From assembly GCA_012841625.1 (NCBI GenBank), contig DUUI01000031.1, positions 1 through 42,643 of the forward strand: a stretch of DNA of 42,643 bases, read 5' to 3'. Origin of the DNA: Erysipelothrix sp. GTDB taxonomy: Bacteria > Bacillota_I > Bacilli_A > Erysipelotrichales > Erysipelotrichaceae. Under the pieces are notes generated by a model. That model did no database searches, was not told where the DNA came from, and saw only the letters and a list, made by a program, of their open reading frames with translations. A program made the translations under genes and the position numbers. Shown piece after piece: positions 9,956 to 20,761 of this stretch (positions are counted from its first letter, which is position 1; each line of letters starts with the position of its first letter).

Positions 9956-10504
9956 TTATACCGTAAAGAGGTCTTGATAGCTTTGTATTATCTGCTTAAA
10001 AAGTGGTGAATCAACATTTAAATATGATTTCACTTCAATGATTCTCGCCGTATTAATAAATTTAGCATCATTTAGAAAAAGAACTGATGGTCGATTTAAT
10101 CCCTTAGGCATCCCAATATAAAACAAGTGGTCTTTATAATCGATTCGATTAGGATGATTCTGGGCCTTTTGAACTGTTTGTCTGTTTGAACTCATCGGAA
10201 CAACAAACGCTTTATAATTAAAGATCTTTAGCACTAGCCCAAAATGCTGAAAGCCTGCCTCATTTAAATAAGCTTGCCCAAAATCACAAAAGACAATATC
10301 CCCTACGTTAATCCTTAAATTAAAATCTAAGGATGAAATACATTTTGACCGAATGAACCGATTGTATCCGCTTATCACTTCTCGTCTAATTTCATGGTAT
10401 GGCATTGAGATTAAATACTTTTTTAGCTCTTCTATATAATCATCAACAATATAATGATTTGGTTTTTCTTGAATTACAAGTTCTTTTAATTTACTATGTG
10501 TCAT
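9956..10504 (-). CDS. PemK/MazF-like protein with N-terminal helical extension
   Basis: 182 aa. The segment from about residue 67 (VGDIVFCDFGQAYLNEAGFQ) through LVLKIFNYKAFVVPMSSN and a later RPSVLFLNDAKFI resembles the MazF/PemK endoribonuclease beta-barrel, where GDI starts strand 1. About 65 extra N-terminal residues are mostly helical and charged. No antitoxin ORF is adjacent; the next gene upstream is a Fe-S protein. A GGGGGAT SD lies 4 bases before the ATG. It could be a toxin with a fused inhibitory domain or a diverged non-toxic relative; conservation of MazF catalytic residues was not tested. Confidence 0.6.
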   Translation of the reverse strand: MTHSKLKELVIQEKPNHYIVDDYIEELKKYLISMPYHEIRREVISGYNRFIRSKCISSLDFNLRINVGDIVFCDFGQAYLNEAGFQHFGLVLKIFNYKAFVVPMSSNRQTVQKAQNHPNRIDYKDHLFYIGMPKGLNRPSVLFLNDAKFINTARIIEVKSYLNVDSPLFKQIIQSYQDLFTV

Positions 10505-10535
10505 TTCTTATCCCCCTATTACATGTATATGAGAT

Positions 10536-10561
10536 AAGAAAAAGAAGTCCTAAGACTTCTT
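10536..10561 (-). terminator. Intrinsic terminator after the Fe-S gene
   Basis: 8-bp stem AAGAAGTC/GACTTCTT with loop CTAA (10542-10561), followed on the minus strand by a T-rich tail. The stem includes two bases of the upstream gene's stop codon. Confidence 0.8.
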
Positions 10562-10793
10562 ACTTAAAAATATATTGCAAAGCACCACTTGGACATTTTT
10601 TGATTAACTCAGCAACATCCTGAGGACTTTCATTATCTGGCAGGATCCATGGTTTTCTTTTTAGCTCAAAGACAGCTGGCAATCCAGTCGTACAGACTCC
10701 TGAATGCTGACAAATCTTAAGATTAAAATAAACATCTATTTTATCTCCAGTGTATCTTCGGTAGCCTTTCTCAATTAATTCTTCATGAGTCAT
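10560..10793 (-). CDS. Small (4Fe-4S) mono-cluster protein, YjdI/Fer4_19 type
   Basis: 77 aa. It shows the family pattern of the divergent 4Fe-4S mono-cluster proteins: cysteines at 28 (ICQHSG) and 34 (GVCTTG), the KRKPWILPD segment, and C67 in CPSGALQY near the end. Exact physiological role is unknown for the family. Strong SD (GAGGAGG). Own terminator at 10536-10561 and a candidate -10 (TATAAT) at 10837-10842, so it is probably transcribed alone. Confidence 0.85.
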   Translation of the reverse strand: MTHEELIEKGYRRYTGDKIDVYFNLKICQHSGVCTTGLPAVFELKRKPWILPDNESPQDVAELIKKCPSGALQYIFK

Positions 10794-10836
10794 TTTACCT
10801 TCCTCCTCTTCTGGTTTAATTTGTTTTGGTAATTCA

Positions 10837-10842
10837 ATTATA
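10837..10842 (-). promoter_or_regulatory. Candidate -10 for the Fe-S gene
   Basis: Minus-strand TATAAT about 44 bases upstream of the ATG. The -35 region is weak (ATTTTA at 17 bases). It lies in the 252-base gap between divergent genes. Confidence 0.4.
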
Positions 10843-10990
10843 TCTTTTGCTTATTGATATAAAATCATTGTAGACCAGTTTTCATTTAGCTTCAAGTCCA
10901 TATAAAATATCTTGACACATTGAAACCATTGCCAACAATTACTAGATTGAAACTTTTTTTTATAGTTTATAGTGTTTTATTTAAATTTCT

Positions 10991-11019
10991 TTTCTTTCAT
11001 GATATGGTTACTGTATACT
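10991..11019 (+). promoter_or_regulatory. Candidate rpiR promoter
   Basis: TATACT at 11014-11019 with a weak TTTCTT 17 bases upstream. The downstream SD is GAGGAGG. A TTGACA at 10912-10917 also exists but has only a poor -10 (ACAATT) at 17 bases. Confidence 0.4.
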
Positions 11020-11045
11020 AAAGAAAAAGTTGAGGAGGATTACTT

Positions 11046-11888
11046 ATGTCTTGTGTCTCAAAAATTAAACATGCTTATACCAGTTTTAATACTAATCAGA
11101 AAAAAATAGCAGACTACATCATCACAAATCCCGATAAAGTCGTTCGCATGAGTGTCCAAGAGTTGGCTTTAAAAACTGATACCTCTCCTGCTGCTATAGT
11201 TCGTTTTTCTAAAAAAGTAGGCTATGATGGATACCCTACTTTGAAGCTTGAGTTAGTTCTTGATGTAAGTGCTGAACTTGAACAAATAATTGAAGACCAA
11301 CCAGTAGAAACAGATTCTTTTTATAGCTTTCTACGTCAGGAACAAAAAGGATATTTAGATACAATCAATCAAACCTTTGTTTTAATTAACGCTGATTCCT
11401 TAGAAAAAGTTATCGGTTATTGCTTGGAGGCACGCCGTATTTATATTACAGGTCTTGGTGGTTCATCAAGTGTAGCCCGTGATTTTCACAATAAATTGAC
11501 TCGCATAGATGCGCCAGCCGTCTTCAATTTGGATGCGCATATTCAATTAGGAAATAGCATCCACTTAACACCTGAAGACTTAGTCATTGCGATTAGTTAT
11601 CGCGGACGAACAAATACGGTTAACTTAATTGTTCAAAGAGCACGCAAACGCAATATAAGAACAGTCGCAATTACCCAAAATAATGGGTCGCCACTATCAA
11701 AATATGCTGAAATTATTTTACCTGTTTATTCTAATGACAATGACCTAAGATTTGGCTCTATTACTTCTCGAAACTCATCTCAGGTTGTTACCGACTTAAT
11801 CTACTTAGGTATGATAAAAAATCAAGCCGAAAAATCAAGTCATAAAATATCTAAGACTCGAGAAGCAATTGGTGACTTACAAAAATAA
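11046..11888 (+). CDS. RpiR/MurR-family transcriptional regulator
   Basis: 280 aa. An N-terminal RpiR helix-turn-helix (residues 1-77, with LALKTDTSPAAIVRFSKKVGYDGY as the recognition region) is followed by a SIS sugar-phosphate-binding domain (about 120-255, with ITGLGGSSSVARDFHNKL and ISYRGRTNTV). Such regulators sense phosphosugars. Its position next to a beta-glucoside PTS locus suggests it senses a sugar phosphate from that pathway, but no operator was identified. It is convergent with the EIIA gene and shares an intergenic hairpin. Confidence 0.88.
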   Translation: MSCVSKIKHAYTSFNTNQKKIADYIITNPDKVVRMSVQELALKTDTSPAAIVRFSKKVGYDGYPTLKLELVLDVSAELEQIIEDQPVETDSFYSFLRQEQKGYLDTINQTFVLINADSLEKVIGYCLEARRIYITGLGGSSSVARDFHNKLTRIDAPAVFNLDAHIQLGNSIHLTPEDLVIAISYRGRTNTVNLIVQRARKRNIRTVAITQNNGSPLSKYAEIILPVYSNDNDLRFGSITSRNSSQVVTDLIYLGMIKNQAEKSSHKISKTREAIGDLQK

Positions 11889-11893
11889 TTAAT

Positions 11894-11919
11894 AAAAAAC
11901 GGTTATTAACTAACCGTTT
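11894..11919. terminator. Shared terminator between rpiR and the EIIA gene
   Basis: 9-bp stem AAACGGTTA/TAACCGTTT with a 5-base loop. A run of Ts follows on the minus strand (strong for the EIIA gene); the plus side has only TTTACTT, so it may act weakly for rpiR. Confidence 0.8.
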
Positions 11920-12412
11920 ACTTAAATTCAAATAAATCTGTCTCGCCAGAAACTATATCCTGGTTCGCTTTCTTAAGTTCAATTTGTTGACCAGAAGTGA
12001 AAATTAATGGGCTCACTACCAATTTACCAGCAGCTCTGATTTTTTCAAGGTCCATAATTGTTAAGACATCACCTGCTTTAACTTTATCACCTTGTTTTAC
12101 TTGTCCAACAAATCCTTCGCCATTTAATTCAACTGTATCAATCCCTAAATGTAATAGGATTTCAACGCCATCCTCTGTCTTAAGACCAAAGGCATGACCT
12201 GTTGGAAAGACAAGGATTACTTCACCATCAACTGGTGAAACAATCGTATTTTCAGTTAACTCAATCGCATATCCATCACCCATCATTCTTTGAGCAAAGA
12301 CTTGGTCAGGAACATCCTCAAGTGGAACTAATTTCCCGGCTCCAAAGGCATGGTACGTAACTTCTTTAATTTCTGTTTTTGGTTCTTGTTTCTTTTTAAA
12401 AATATTAAACAT
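11918..12412 (-). CDS. Stand-alone PTS EIIA, glucose/beta-glucoside type
   Basis: 164 aa. Phosphocarrier of the Crr-like EIIA family. The phosphorylated histidine is H88 in ILLHLGIDTV, and its partner is H73 in PTGHAFG. It has a short N-terminal extension (FNIFKKKQEPK) like soluble EIIA-Glc proteins. The beta-glucoside permease nearby carries its own EIIA domain, so this protein may serve other EIIBC permeases or inducer exclusion. SD GAAAGGA; a TACAAT -10 with a TTAGAA -35 at 17 bases is seen upstream (12440-12470 region). Confidence 0.92.
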   Translation of the reverse strand: MFNIFKKKQEPKTEIKEVTYHAFGAGKLVPLEDVPDQVFAQRMMGDGYAIELTENTIVSPVDGEVILVFPTGHAFGLKTEDGVEILLHLGIDTVELNGEGFVGQVKQGDKVKAGDVLTIMDLEKIRAAGKLVVSPLIFTSGQQIELKKANQDIVSGETDLFEFK

Positions 12413-12517
12413 AAATTGTTTCCTTTCATTCTTTCCTCAATTGTAGCAGATTTATAAGCACTTTCTAATTCAGATAATTCTTTTTTAGTCAAAAACTAAT
12501 TATTTTGAGTTTCAGTG

Positions 12518-12546
12518 TTGACAACGCTTACATAATCATTTATCAT
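12518..12546 (+). promoter_or_regulatory. bgl operon promoter overlapped by a cre site
   Basis: -35 TTGACA (12518-12523) and -10 TATCAT (12541-12546) with 17-base spacing. TTGACAACGCTTACAT (12518-12533) fits the CcpA cre consensus WTGNNARCGNWWWCAW at every position. CcpA binding there would block RNA polymerase, giving glucose repression of the bgl genes. Confidence 0.88.
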
Positions 12547-12581
12547 ACTGATAGATTTAGAAAATAGAAGAAACAGCAAAC

Positions 12582-12610
12582 AGATTGTTACTTTTAGCAG
12601 GCAAGACTGT
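12582..12610 (+). promoter_or_regulatory. RAT antiterminator target for LicT/BglG
   Basis: Contains GATTGTTAC and GCAGGCAAGAC in the order and spacing of ribonucleic antiterminator (RAT) sequences bound by BglG/LicT proteins. Its 3' part (from 12603) is also the 5' arm of the following terminator, so the two structures exclude each other. The licT-like gene that would bind it is at 16220-17053. Confidence 0.85.
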
Positions 12611-12672
12611 ATTGTACTTCAATAAGATCCTCTTTGGAGGTCTTGAAAAGGAAAGTATGATGCGGTTTTTTT
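12603..12672 (+). terminator. Terminator 1 of the bgl leader
   Basis: The outer stem pairs 12606-12619 with 12653-12666 over 14 bp including several G-U pairs. It encloses an inner hairpin (AAGA-T-CCTC / GAGG-TCTT, 12624-12644) and runs directly into seven Ts at 12666-12672. It overlaps the RAT. Confidence 0.75.
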
Positions 12673-12688
12673 ATTAAAAAACTTAATT

Positions 12689-12762
12689 GGGAGTTACATT
12701 GAGTTGGCTTGACCTTGGAATCAAATGGTGCGCACATTTGTATTTACAAGGTCTTTTATTTT
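12689..12762 (+). terminator. Second RAT-like sequence and terminator-like hairpin
   Basis: 12689-12714 repeats the RAT framework TTAC-N8-GGC-NN-GAC with the same spacing as the first RAT. It runs into a hairpin with stem GACCTTG/CAAGGTC (12711-12717 / 12747-12753) and inner stem CAAATG/CATTTG, followed by TTTTATTTT. It ends about 30 bases before the permease start codon. The RAT resemblance is partial; the hairpin itself is clear. Confidence 0.55.
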
Positions 12763-12792
12763 CTAAAGTTTAAAAATAAGGAGGATTAAAAA

Positions 12793-16160
<3,368 letters not shown>

Positions 16161-16190
16161 AAATGTGCCCAAAATAAGTCTCTTTTCTTG

Positions 16191-16196
16191 TATAAT
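16191..16196 (+). promoter_or_regulatory. Candidate internal -10 before licT
   Basis: TATAAT in the 59-base gap between the glycosidase and the antiterminator gene, 24 bases before the ATG. No good -35 at 17 bases. It could give low constitutive antiterminator expression. Confidence 0.35.
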
Positions 16197-16219
16197 ATAT
16201 TTGTAAATGGAGTGATTGA

Positions 16220-17053
16220 ATGAAGATATCTAAGGTTTTAAATAACAATGCGGTTAGTACTCTTGATGAGAGTAATCAAGAAATCATCCTTTTAGGGAAA
16301 GGTCTAGGGTTTCAAAAGAAAATCGGTGATGATGTTGATGAATCTAATATTGAACAAGTTTTTAAAAATCACACAGAACATCAAAACCAACTTGAGAAAC
16401 TGATCAAAGAGATTCCTTATGAGATTCTTGGATATGCAGAACACATCATTTCAGATGCATCAAAACGATTAAACAAGAAACTCAATGAGTACATCTATGT
16501 CACCCTTACTGATCACTTAAACTATGCCATAGAGCGAGCTAAAGACGGTATACATATCAAAAATACCTTAATGTGGGAGATTCAAAAATACTACAAAGAT
16601 GAGTATCAGATAGGCCTCGATGCAACACAGTTCATTAATGAAAAAGAAGGATTAGCACTCCCTGATGATGAAGCAGGTTTCATAGCTCTTCATATTGTCA
16701 ATGCTGAAATGGAAGATATGGATTCAAATCAATCGCTAGAAATGACAACAATGATTAAAGACATTCTCAACATTGTTCGCTATACCTTCGACATTGAATA
16801 TAATAAAGAAAGCATTGCCTATGACAGATTCGTCAGACATGTTAAATTCTTCGTTCAAAGAGGAATTAATAATCAACTTGAAAACCAAGGGGACCCGGAG
16901 TTCTTCCATGATTTCAATGAGAAATACCCACGTGAATACAGTGTCGCAATGAAAATCAAAAAGTATATGGAATCGAAAACAAACATTCCAATCCTTGAAG
17001 AGGAACTGATGTACTTGACATTACACATTCTAATTATTACACGCAATAAGTAA
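16220..17053 (+). CDS. licT: LicT/BglG-family transcription antiterminator
   Basis: 277 aa. The N-terminal CAT RNA-binding domain (1-56: KVLNNNAVSTLDESNQEIILLGKGLGFQ) is followed by two PRD domains (about 65-170 and 172-277). PRD histidines phosphorylated by the PTS are seen in TDHLNYA and LHIVNAE. In the absence of sugar, EIIB-type phosphorylation inactivates such proteins; with substrate they bind the RAT and allow read-through. The RAT in the bglP leader is the expected target. It ends at a strong terminator. Confidence 0.95.
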   Translation: MKISKVLNNNAVSTLDESNQEIILLGKGLGFQKKIGDDVDESNIEQVFKNHTEHQNQLEKLIKEIPYEILGYAEHIISDASKRLNKKLNEYIYVTLTDHLNYAIERAKDGIHIKNTLMWEIQKYYKDEYQIGLDATQFINEKEGLALPDDEAGFIALHIVNAEMEDMDSNQSLEMTTMIKDILNIVRYTFDIEYNKESIAYDRFVRHVKFFVQRGINNQLENQGDPEFFHDFNEKYPREYSVAMKIKKYMESKTNIPILEEELMYLTLHILIITRNK

Positions 17054-17061
17054 CACCTATT

Positions 17062-17099
17062 AACCACCATGGACAAGAGTCTTGACATGGTGGTTTTTA
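17062..17099 (+). terminator. Terminator of the bgl operon
   Basis: 10-bp stem AACCACCATG/CATGGTGGTT with an inner stem CAAGA/TCTTG, followed by TTTTTATTT. Confidence 0.9.
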
Positions 17100-17171
17100 T
17101 TTACACTCTATAAACAACAAAAGTGAACTCGTAATCATCAAAACCCTTCGTTTCTTTGGTTTAAAAGACAT

Positions 17172-17204
17172 AAGAAAAGCCCATCTATAATAGAAGATGG
17201 GCTT
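17172..17204 (-). terminator. Terminator of mreB
   Basis: Minus-strand stem AAGCCCATCT/AGATGGGCTT (10 bp, 8-base loop) followed by TTTCTTA, about 30 bases after the mreB stop. Confidence 0.85.
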
Positions 17205-17235
17205 AAAGTTGAATCAGTCTCATTAATATTGAAAA

Positions 17236-18225
17236 CTAGTTATCGTTACGTAAGTTTTCTAACATAATTCCAGTTCCCTCAGCAACACATGTTAAAGCAT
17301 TCTGAGCCACAAAAACAGGAATCGATAATTCATTCATAAGTAATTGGTCTAAACCATGAAGTAGCGCACCACCACCAGTTAAAACTATTCCACGAGTTAC
17401 AATATCAGCCGATAGTTCAGGTGGTGTTTGTTCTAAAACAGTTCTACAAGCACGAACAATATCCGCTAACGACTCGCGCATTGCTTCCTCAGTTTCTGAG
17501 GAACGGATTGTGATTGTATGAGGCAATCCAGTGACTAAGTCACGACCTGAGATATCAATAGATTCCTCACGGCCATCACGCCACACTGTTCCCACTTTCA
17601 TTTTAACTTCTTCTGCAGTTCGATCACCAATGAGTAATTTATACTCATCTTTTACATATTTAATAATATCTTTATCTAAAGAGTCACCAGCAATCTTAAG
17701 TGATGTTGATGTAACAATTTCACCCAATGATAAAACAGCCACATCAGTTGTTCCACCACCAATGTCTAAAACCATGTTTCCACTCGGTTTAGAGATATCA
17801 AGTCCAGCTCCCACAGCCGCAACCTTTGGTTCTTCTTCAATATAAACTCTCTTGGCTCCAGCACGGTATGCTGAATCACGAATCGCATTACGCTCAACAG
17901 AGGTAATGTTGCTCGGACAACAAATAAGGATTGTCGGTCTAGAGAATAATCCTTTTAAATTTAATTTATTAATAAAATAAGACAGCATGATTTCAGTGAC
18001 TTCAAAATCAGCAATAACTCCATCTTTTAATGGTCTAATCGCAAGTACTCTTCCAGGTGTTCGCCCTAGCATGTTCTTCGCTTCATGACCTACGGCTAGA
18101 ACTCTTTTAGTCTCCGCATCAATGGCAACAACAGATGGTTCGTCAATAACAATTCCGTCGCCCTTAATATAAATAAGCATATTGGCAGTTCCTAAATCAA
18201 TTCCTACCGCTTTTGAAAATAACAT
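17236..18225 (-). CDS. mreB: Rod-shape determining protein MreB/Mbl
   Basis: 329 aa. Actin-like ATPase that guides lateral wall synthesis. Phosphate-1 motif GIDLGTAN (8-15), phosphate-2 region LDIGGGTTD and adenosine motif GIVLTGGGALLHG are all intact. The N-terminal MLFSKAVGIDLGT resembles Mbl/MreB of Bacillota. It is not followed by mreCD; the adjacent DUF1146 gene upstream is the neighbour of mbl in Bacilli. A TATAAT (18256-18261, minus) precedes it. Confidence 0.95.
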   Translation of the reverse strand: MLFSKAVGIDLGTANMLIYIKGDGIVIDEPSVVAIDAETKRVLAVGHEAKNMLGRTPGRVLAIRPLKDGVIADFEVTEIMLSYFINKLNLKGLFSRPTILICCPSNITSVERNAIRDSAYRAGAKRVYIEEEPKVAAVGAGLDISKPSGNMVLDIGGGTTDVAVLSLGEIVTSTSLKIAGDSLDKDIIKYVKDEYKLLIGDRTAEEVKMKVGTVWRDGREESIDISGRDLVTGLPHTITIRSSETEEAMRESLADIVRACRTVLEQTPPELSADIVTRGIVLTGGGALLHGLDQLLMNELSIPVFVAQNALTCVAEGTGIMLENLRNDN

Positions 18226-18255
18226 ATTTTAAATTTCCTTTCGTATAGCCCAGTA

Positions 18256-18284
18256 ATTATAACAGAGTCAAGACTAACTTAAAA
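18256..18284 (-). promoter_or_regulatory. Candidate mreB promoter
   Basis: Minus-strand TATAAT (18256-18261) with a weak TTTTAA 17 bases upstream (18279-18284). The promoter lies partly inside the dyad at 18266-18310. Confidence 0.45.
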
Positions 18285-18310
18285 GTGTTCTCAATACTTT
18301 TAGGTTGACT
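18266..18310. repeat. Nested dyad between the DUF1146 gene and mreB
   Basis: Outer arms AGTCAA (18266-18271) and TTGACT (18305-18310) enclose inner arms AAAAGT (18281-18286) and ACTTTT (18296-18301). No T-run follows on the minus strand, so it is a poor intrinsic terminator. It overlaps the mreB -35 area and could be an operator or RNA processing site. Confidence 0.5.
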
Positions 18311-18323
18311 CCTTAGATCTAAC

Positions 18324-18524
18324 TCAAATAAACAACTGTAAACTAAGAATAAACTGCATTACCAAGTAGGCCATCGCCATGGCCAATAAGACTGCCAGTA
18401 TCTGAGCTTGAGATGTTTTGCCTTTTCGAATAAAGCGCTCAAAATCAATCCCCAGGATAGCCCAATAGCTGGCAAAAAAGCTTAGAAACAATAGAGCTAT
18501 TCTAATTATTTCAGCTTGATTCAT
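18324..18524 (-). CDS. DUF1146 family small membrane protein (YwzB-like)
   Basis: 66 aa from the ATG at 18524, or 68 aa from a GTG at 18530. Two hydrophobic helices (ALLFLSFFASYWAILGI and ILAVLLAMAMAYLVMQFILSL) flank a basic loop, FERFIRKGKTSQAQ, which is the DUF1146 signature. The ATG start gives an ATGA overlap with pncA, as for the other genes in this run. Function unknown. In Bacilli the family member lies near mbl, as here. Confidence 0.8.
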   Translation of the reverse strand: MNQAEIIRIALLFLSFFASYWAILGIDFERFIRKGKTSQAQILAVLLAMAMAYLVMQFILSLQLFI

Positions 18525-19075
18525 GCCCACTGCACACCTAGTGATTCATACTCTTGTAAAGCTTTTTGATGAGTTTCTTCATCAACATAGCCTAAACCAT
18601 CCTTTAAAACAGTCACAGTATGTCCCGCTTTGATTAATTCTTTGGTTGTTTCTAAAACACAGTACTCGCTCGCAATCCCTGCAATCACAACCTCTTTTTC
18701 AAGCTGTTCAAATAAGATTTGGCCATCTTTATTGGTCGCATAAAAAGCTGAATATTCTTCAACATCATCATCTTGACCTTTCATGTATTTATTTGAAACA
18801 TCTGGTTGATGATGATTATTTTTAAGGTGTTTAGAAAACTCATCAGACAATGCTGATCCACTCTGATTGGCCACACAATGGACTGGCCAAATGCCTCCAT
18901 TCTCAGTAAATGATTTATTGGATTCAGAATGCCAATCCTGTGAATAGAAGACTCTTGTATCATCATTTTCATTTAAATACTCAATAATAGTTGACACCGC
19001 TTCTTTAGCATGATGACAGGCTAGTGATCCACTAATAAAATCGTTTTGACAATCGATTACAATTAATTGTTTCAT
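18521..19075 (-). CDS. pncA: Nicotinamidase / isochorismatase family
   Basis: 184 aa. Converts nicotinamide to nicotinate for NAD salvage. The Asp-Lys-Cys triad is D8 (VIDCQND), K99 (YMKGQ) and C139 (ASEYCV). Metal ligands fit D47, H49 (QDWHS) and H66 (WPVHCV). The YSAF motif after the lysine is also typical. It overlaps the histidine kinase gene by 4 bases upstream and the DUF1146 gene downstream, an unusual place for a NAD salvage enzyme. Confidence 0.9.
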   Translation of the reverse strand: MKQLIVIDCQNDFISGSLACHHAKEAVSTIIEYLNENDDTRVFYSQDWHSESNKSFTENGGIWPVHCVANQSGSALSDEFSKHLKNNHHQPDVSNKYMKGQDDDVEEYSAFYATNKDGQILFEQLEKEVVIAGIASEYCVLETTKELIKAGHTVTVLKDGLGYVDEETHQKALQEYESLGVQWA

Positions 19076-20055
19076 TGTTCTTCCTCTTTTCTAGGCTTGT
19101 GATAAAACTCAATCTTAAATCGAGTAAACTCGCCCTCTTTTGATTCAACAGAGATTTTCCCCTGTTGTTGGACAATAATACGCTCAGTTAAACTTAAACC
19201 TATTCCAACACTATCAGTACTGCTGTTCTTACCACGATAGAACCTCTCAAATAAATGGTCAATATCATCCTGACTCATCCCTTTACCTGAGTCTTCAATC
19301 GTAATTTTCCAATACAGTGGATTAATTTCTGACACAATTGATAATGGTTCATCTTTTTGAGAATACTCAATTGCGTTTTTAACTAAATTACCTAAGGCTT
19401 CAACCATCCAATCAACATCAATATACACTTCTTCATCAGTATATTTTTCGATGAGTGGAATTTCCTTGAGTTCTAGAATAACTTGGAATGGCTCTAAGAC
19501 AATCTCAAATAACTCTTTATCAGAAATCCAAGATGGATTGTATTTTATGACTTGGGCATCCAGTTTAGACAACGTCAGCAAATTAGTGACTAATAGTTTT
19601 AATCGTTCAAGTTGTTTTTGCATGGAGCCAACAAATTCTTTTTGTTTCTCATATGGCAGCTCTGTCTCACCCATTAAGTCAATCATGACCATCATCGATG
19701 TTAATGGTGTTTTAATTTGATGGGCAATATCATTTAAAGAGTCTTGGATAAACTTATGATTCTCTTTAAATTGTTCATTTTGATGTGTTAATGTAACGCT
19801 CAATTTATACAGTTCAGATTGTAAAACAGATAATTCTCCTTCTGAGTAATTAGCAAAGTGAGATACTTGTTGACCAAGATTTAAAGAACTTAAATAGTTA
19901 TTAAGCTTGTTTACTTTCTTCTTGCGATCATATCTTTCTTTAAAGTAAAAAACGGCATTTACAAGTAAAATTCCAAGCGCAGCTAGGGCTGGATGGATGT
20001 CTATAAATATTAAGAAGATCAGAATTACAATATTTGTTACAATCCATTTAATCAT
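19072..20055 (-). CDS. Sensor histidine kinase with short sensor loop
   Basis: 327 aa. Two closely spaced N-terminal transmembrane helices (about 4-19 and 22-38) have almost no external loop, which is the intramembrane-sensing layout of BceS-like kinases. The phospho-acceptor is H112 in DIAHQIKTPLTS. The N box (NLVKNAIEYS), G1 (DSGKGMS), F (FERFYRG) and G2 (GIGLSLT) motifs are intact. Overlaps the response regulator by 4 bases and pncA by 4. With the adjacent ABC exporter it resembles peptide-antibiotic sensing modules. Confidence 0.9.
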   Translation of the reverse strand: MIKWIVTNIVILIFLIFIDIHPALAALGILLVNAVFYFKERYDRKKKVNKLNNYLSSLNLGQQVSHFANYSEGELSVLQSELYKLSVTLTHQNEQFKENHKFIQDSLNDIAHQIKTPLTSMMVMIDLMGETELPYEKQKEFVGSMQKQLERLKLLVTNLLTLSKLDAQVIKYNPSWISDKELFEIVLEPFQVILELKEIPLIEKYTDEEVYIDVDWMVEALGNLVKNAIEYSQKDEPLSIVSEINPLYWKITIEDSGKGMSQDDIDHLFERFYRGKNSSTDSVGIGLSLTERIIVQQQGKISVESKEGEFTRFKIEFYHKPRKEEEQ

Positions 20056-20729
20056 CTGTTTTTAAGTTTATATCCTTTCCCTCTGATCGTTTCAATTAAC
20101 TTAGGCTCAGAAGGATTATCTTCAATCTTTTCTCTTAATCGTTTTAAGTAAACGGATAGTGTATTATCACTGACATATTCACTTCCAAATTCAAAGAGTG
20201 AACGAACTAATTCTTCACGTGTGACTAATTCATTCATGTTTTGAGCTAAGATTAATAATAATCGATATTCAATGACTGTTAAAATGACTTCTTCGCCCCC
20301 TTTATGGACGGTCGCATTTTGTAGATTAATTTCTAAGTCATGGACATGGACAACTTTTAATTGATTCCCTTCATAGCGTCTTAATACAGCTTTGACACGG
20401 CCTAAAAGCTCTCTTAATCTAAATGGTTTTGTAATATAATCATCTGCTCCTAACTCTAAGCCTATGACTATATTGTTTTCTGTTTCTGAAGCTGTTAAGA
20501 AGATGACTGGTGTATTCATTTGGAGTCGAATTTGTTGGCATAGATCTAATCCATTGCCATCGGGTAAATTAATGTCCAAGATAAATAAATCAAATTCTTG
20601 GTTTTCAATAAATTTTTGAGCCTCTCTAAAAGTTGTTGCGACTTCTACATCATAGCCATCAACTTCTAGAGCATATCGCAGTCCTGAGACAATTGTTAAA
20701 TCATCTTCAACAAGTAAAATCTTTTTCAT
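20052..20729 (-). CDS. OmpR-family response regulator
   Basis: 225 aa. Receiver domain with acidic residues E8/D9/D10, phospho-acceptor D52 (FILDINLPDGNG), T79-like LTASE and K101-region TKPF. The C-terminal winged helix contains VIEYRLLLIL and the TIRGKGYKL ending. Partner of the downstream kinase. The SD GAGGG lies 5-6 bases before the ATG, and TATAAT at 20750-20755 (minus) is a candidate internal promoter in the 32-base gap after the permease gene. Confidence 0.95.
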   Translation of the reverse strand: MKKILLVEDDLTIVSGLRYALEVDGYDVEVATTFREAQKFIENQEFDLFILDINLPDGNGLDLCQQIRLQMNTPVIFLTASETENNIVIGLELGADDYITKPFRLRELLGRVKAVLRRYEGNQLKVVHVHDLEINLQNATVHKGGEEVILTVIEYRLLLILAQNMNELVTREELVRSLFEFGSEYVSDNTLSVYLKRLREKIEDNPSEPKLIETIRGKGYKLKNR

Positions 20730-20749
20730 ACAATCCCTCGCTTGTTTCT

Positions 20750-20755
20750 ATTATA
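20750..20755 (-). promoter_or_regulatory. Candidate internal -10 before the response regulator
   Basis: Minus-strand TATAAT, 20 bases before the start codon. No recognisable -35 (AGCTCA at 17 bases). Confidence 0.35.
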
Positions 20756-20761
20756 TCAATT

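Noticed and set aside
10912-10940. TTGACA as the rpiR -35
   Set aside because: At 17 bases the -10 is ACAATT, a poor match, and it would give a leader over 95 bases; TATACT at 11014 is nearer.
12413-12517. Possible small ORF or riboswitch before the bgl promoter
   Set aside because: No start codon with SD and no recognisable aptamer; the region holds only the EIIA-gene promoter on the other strand.
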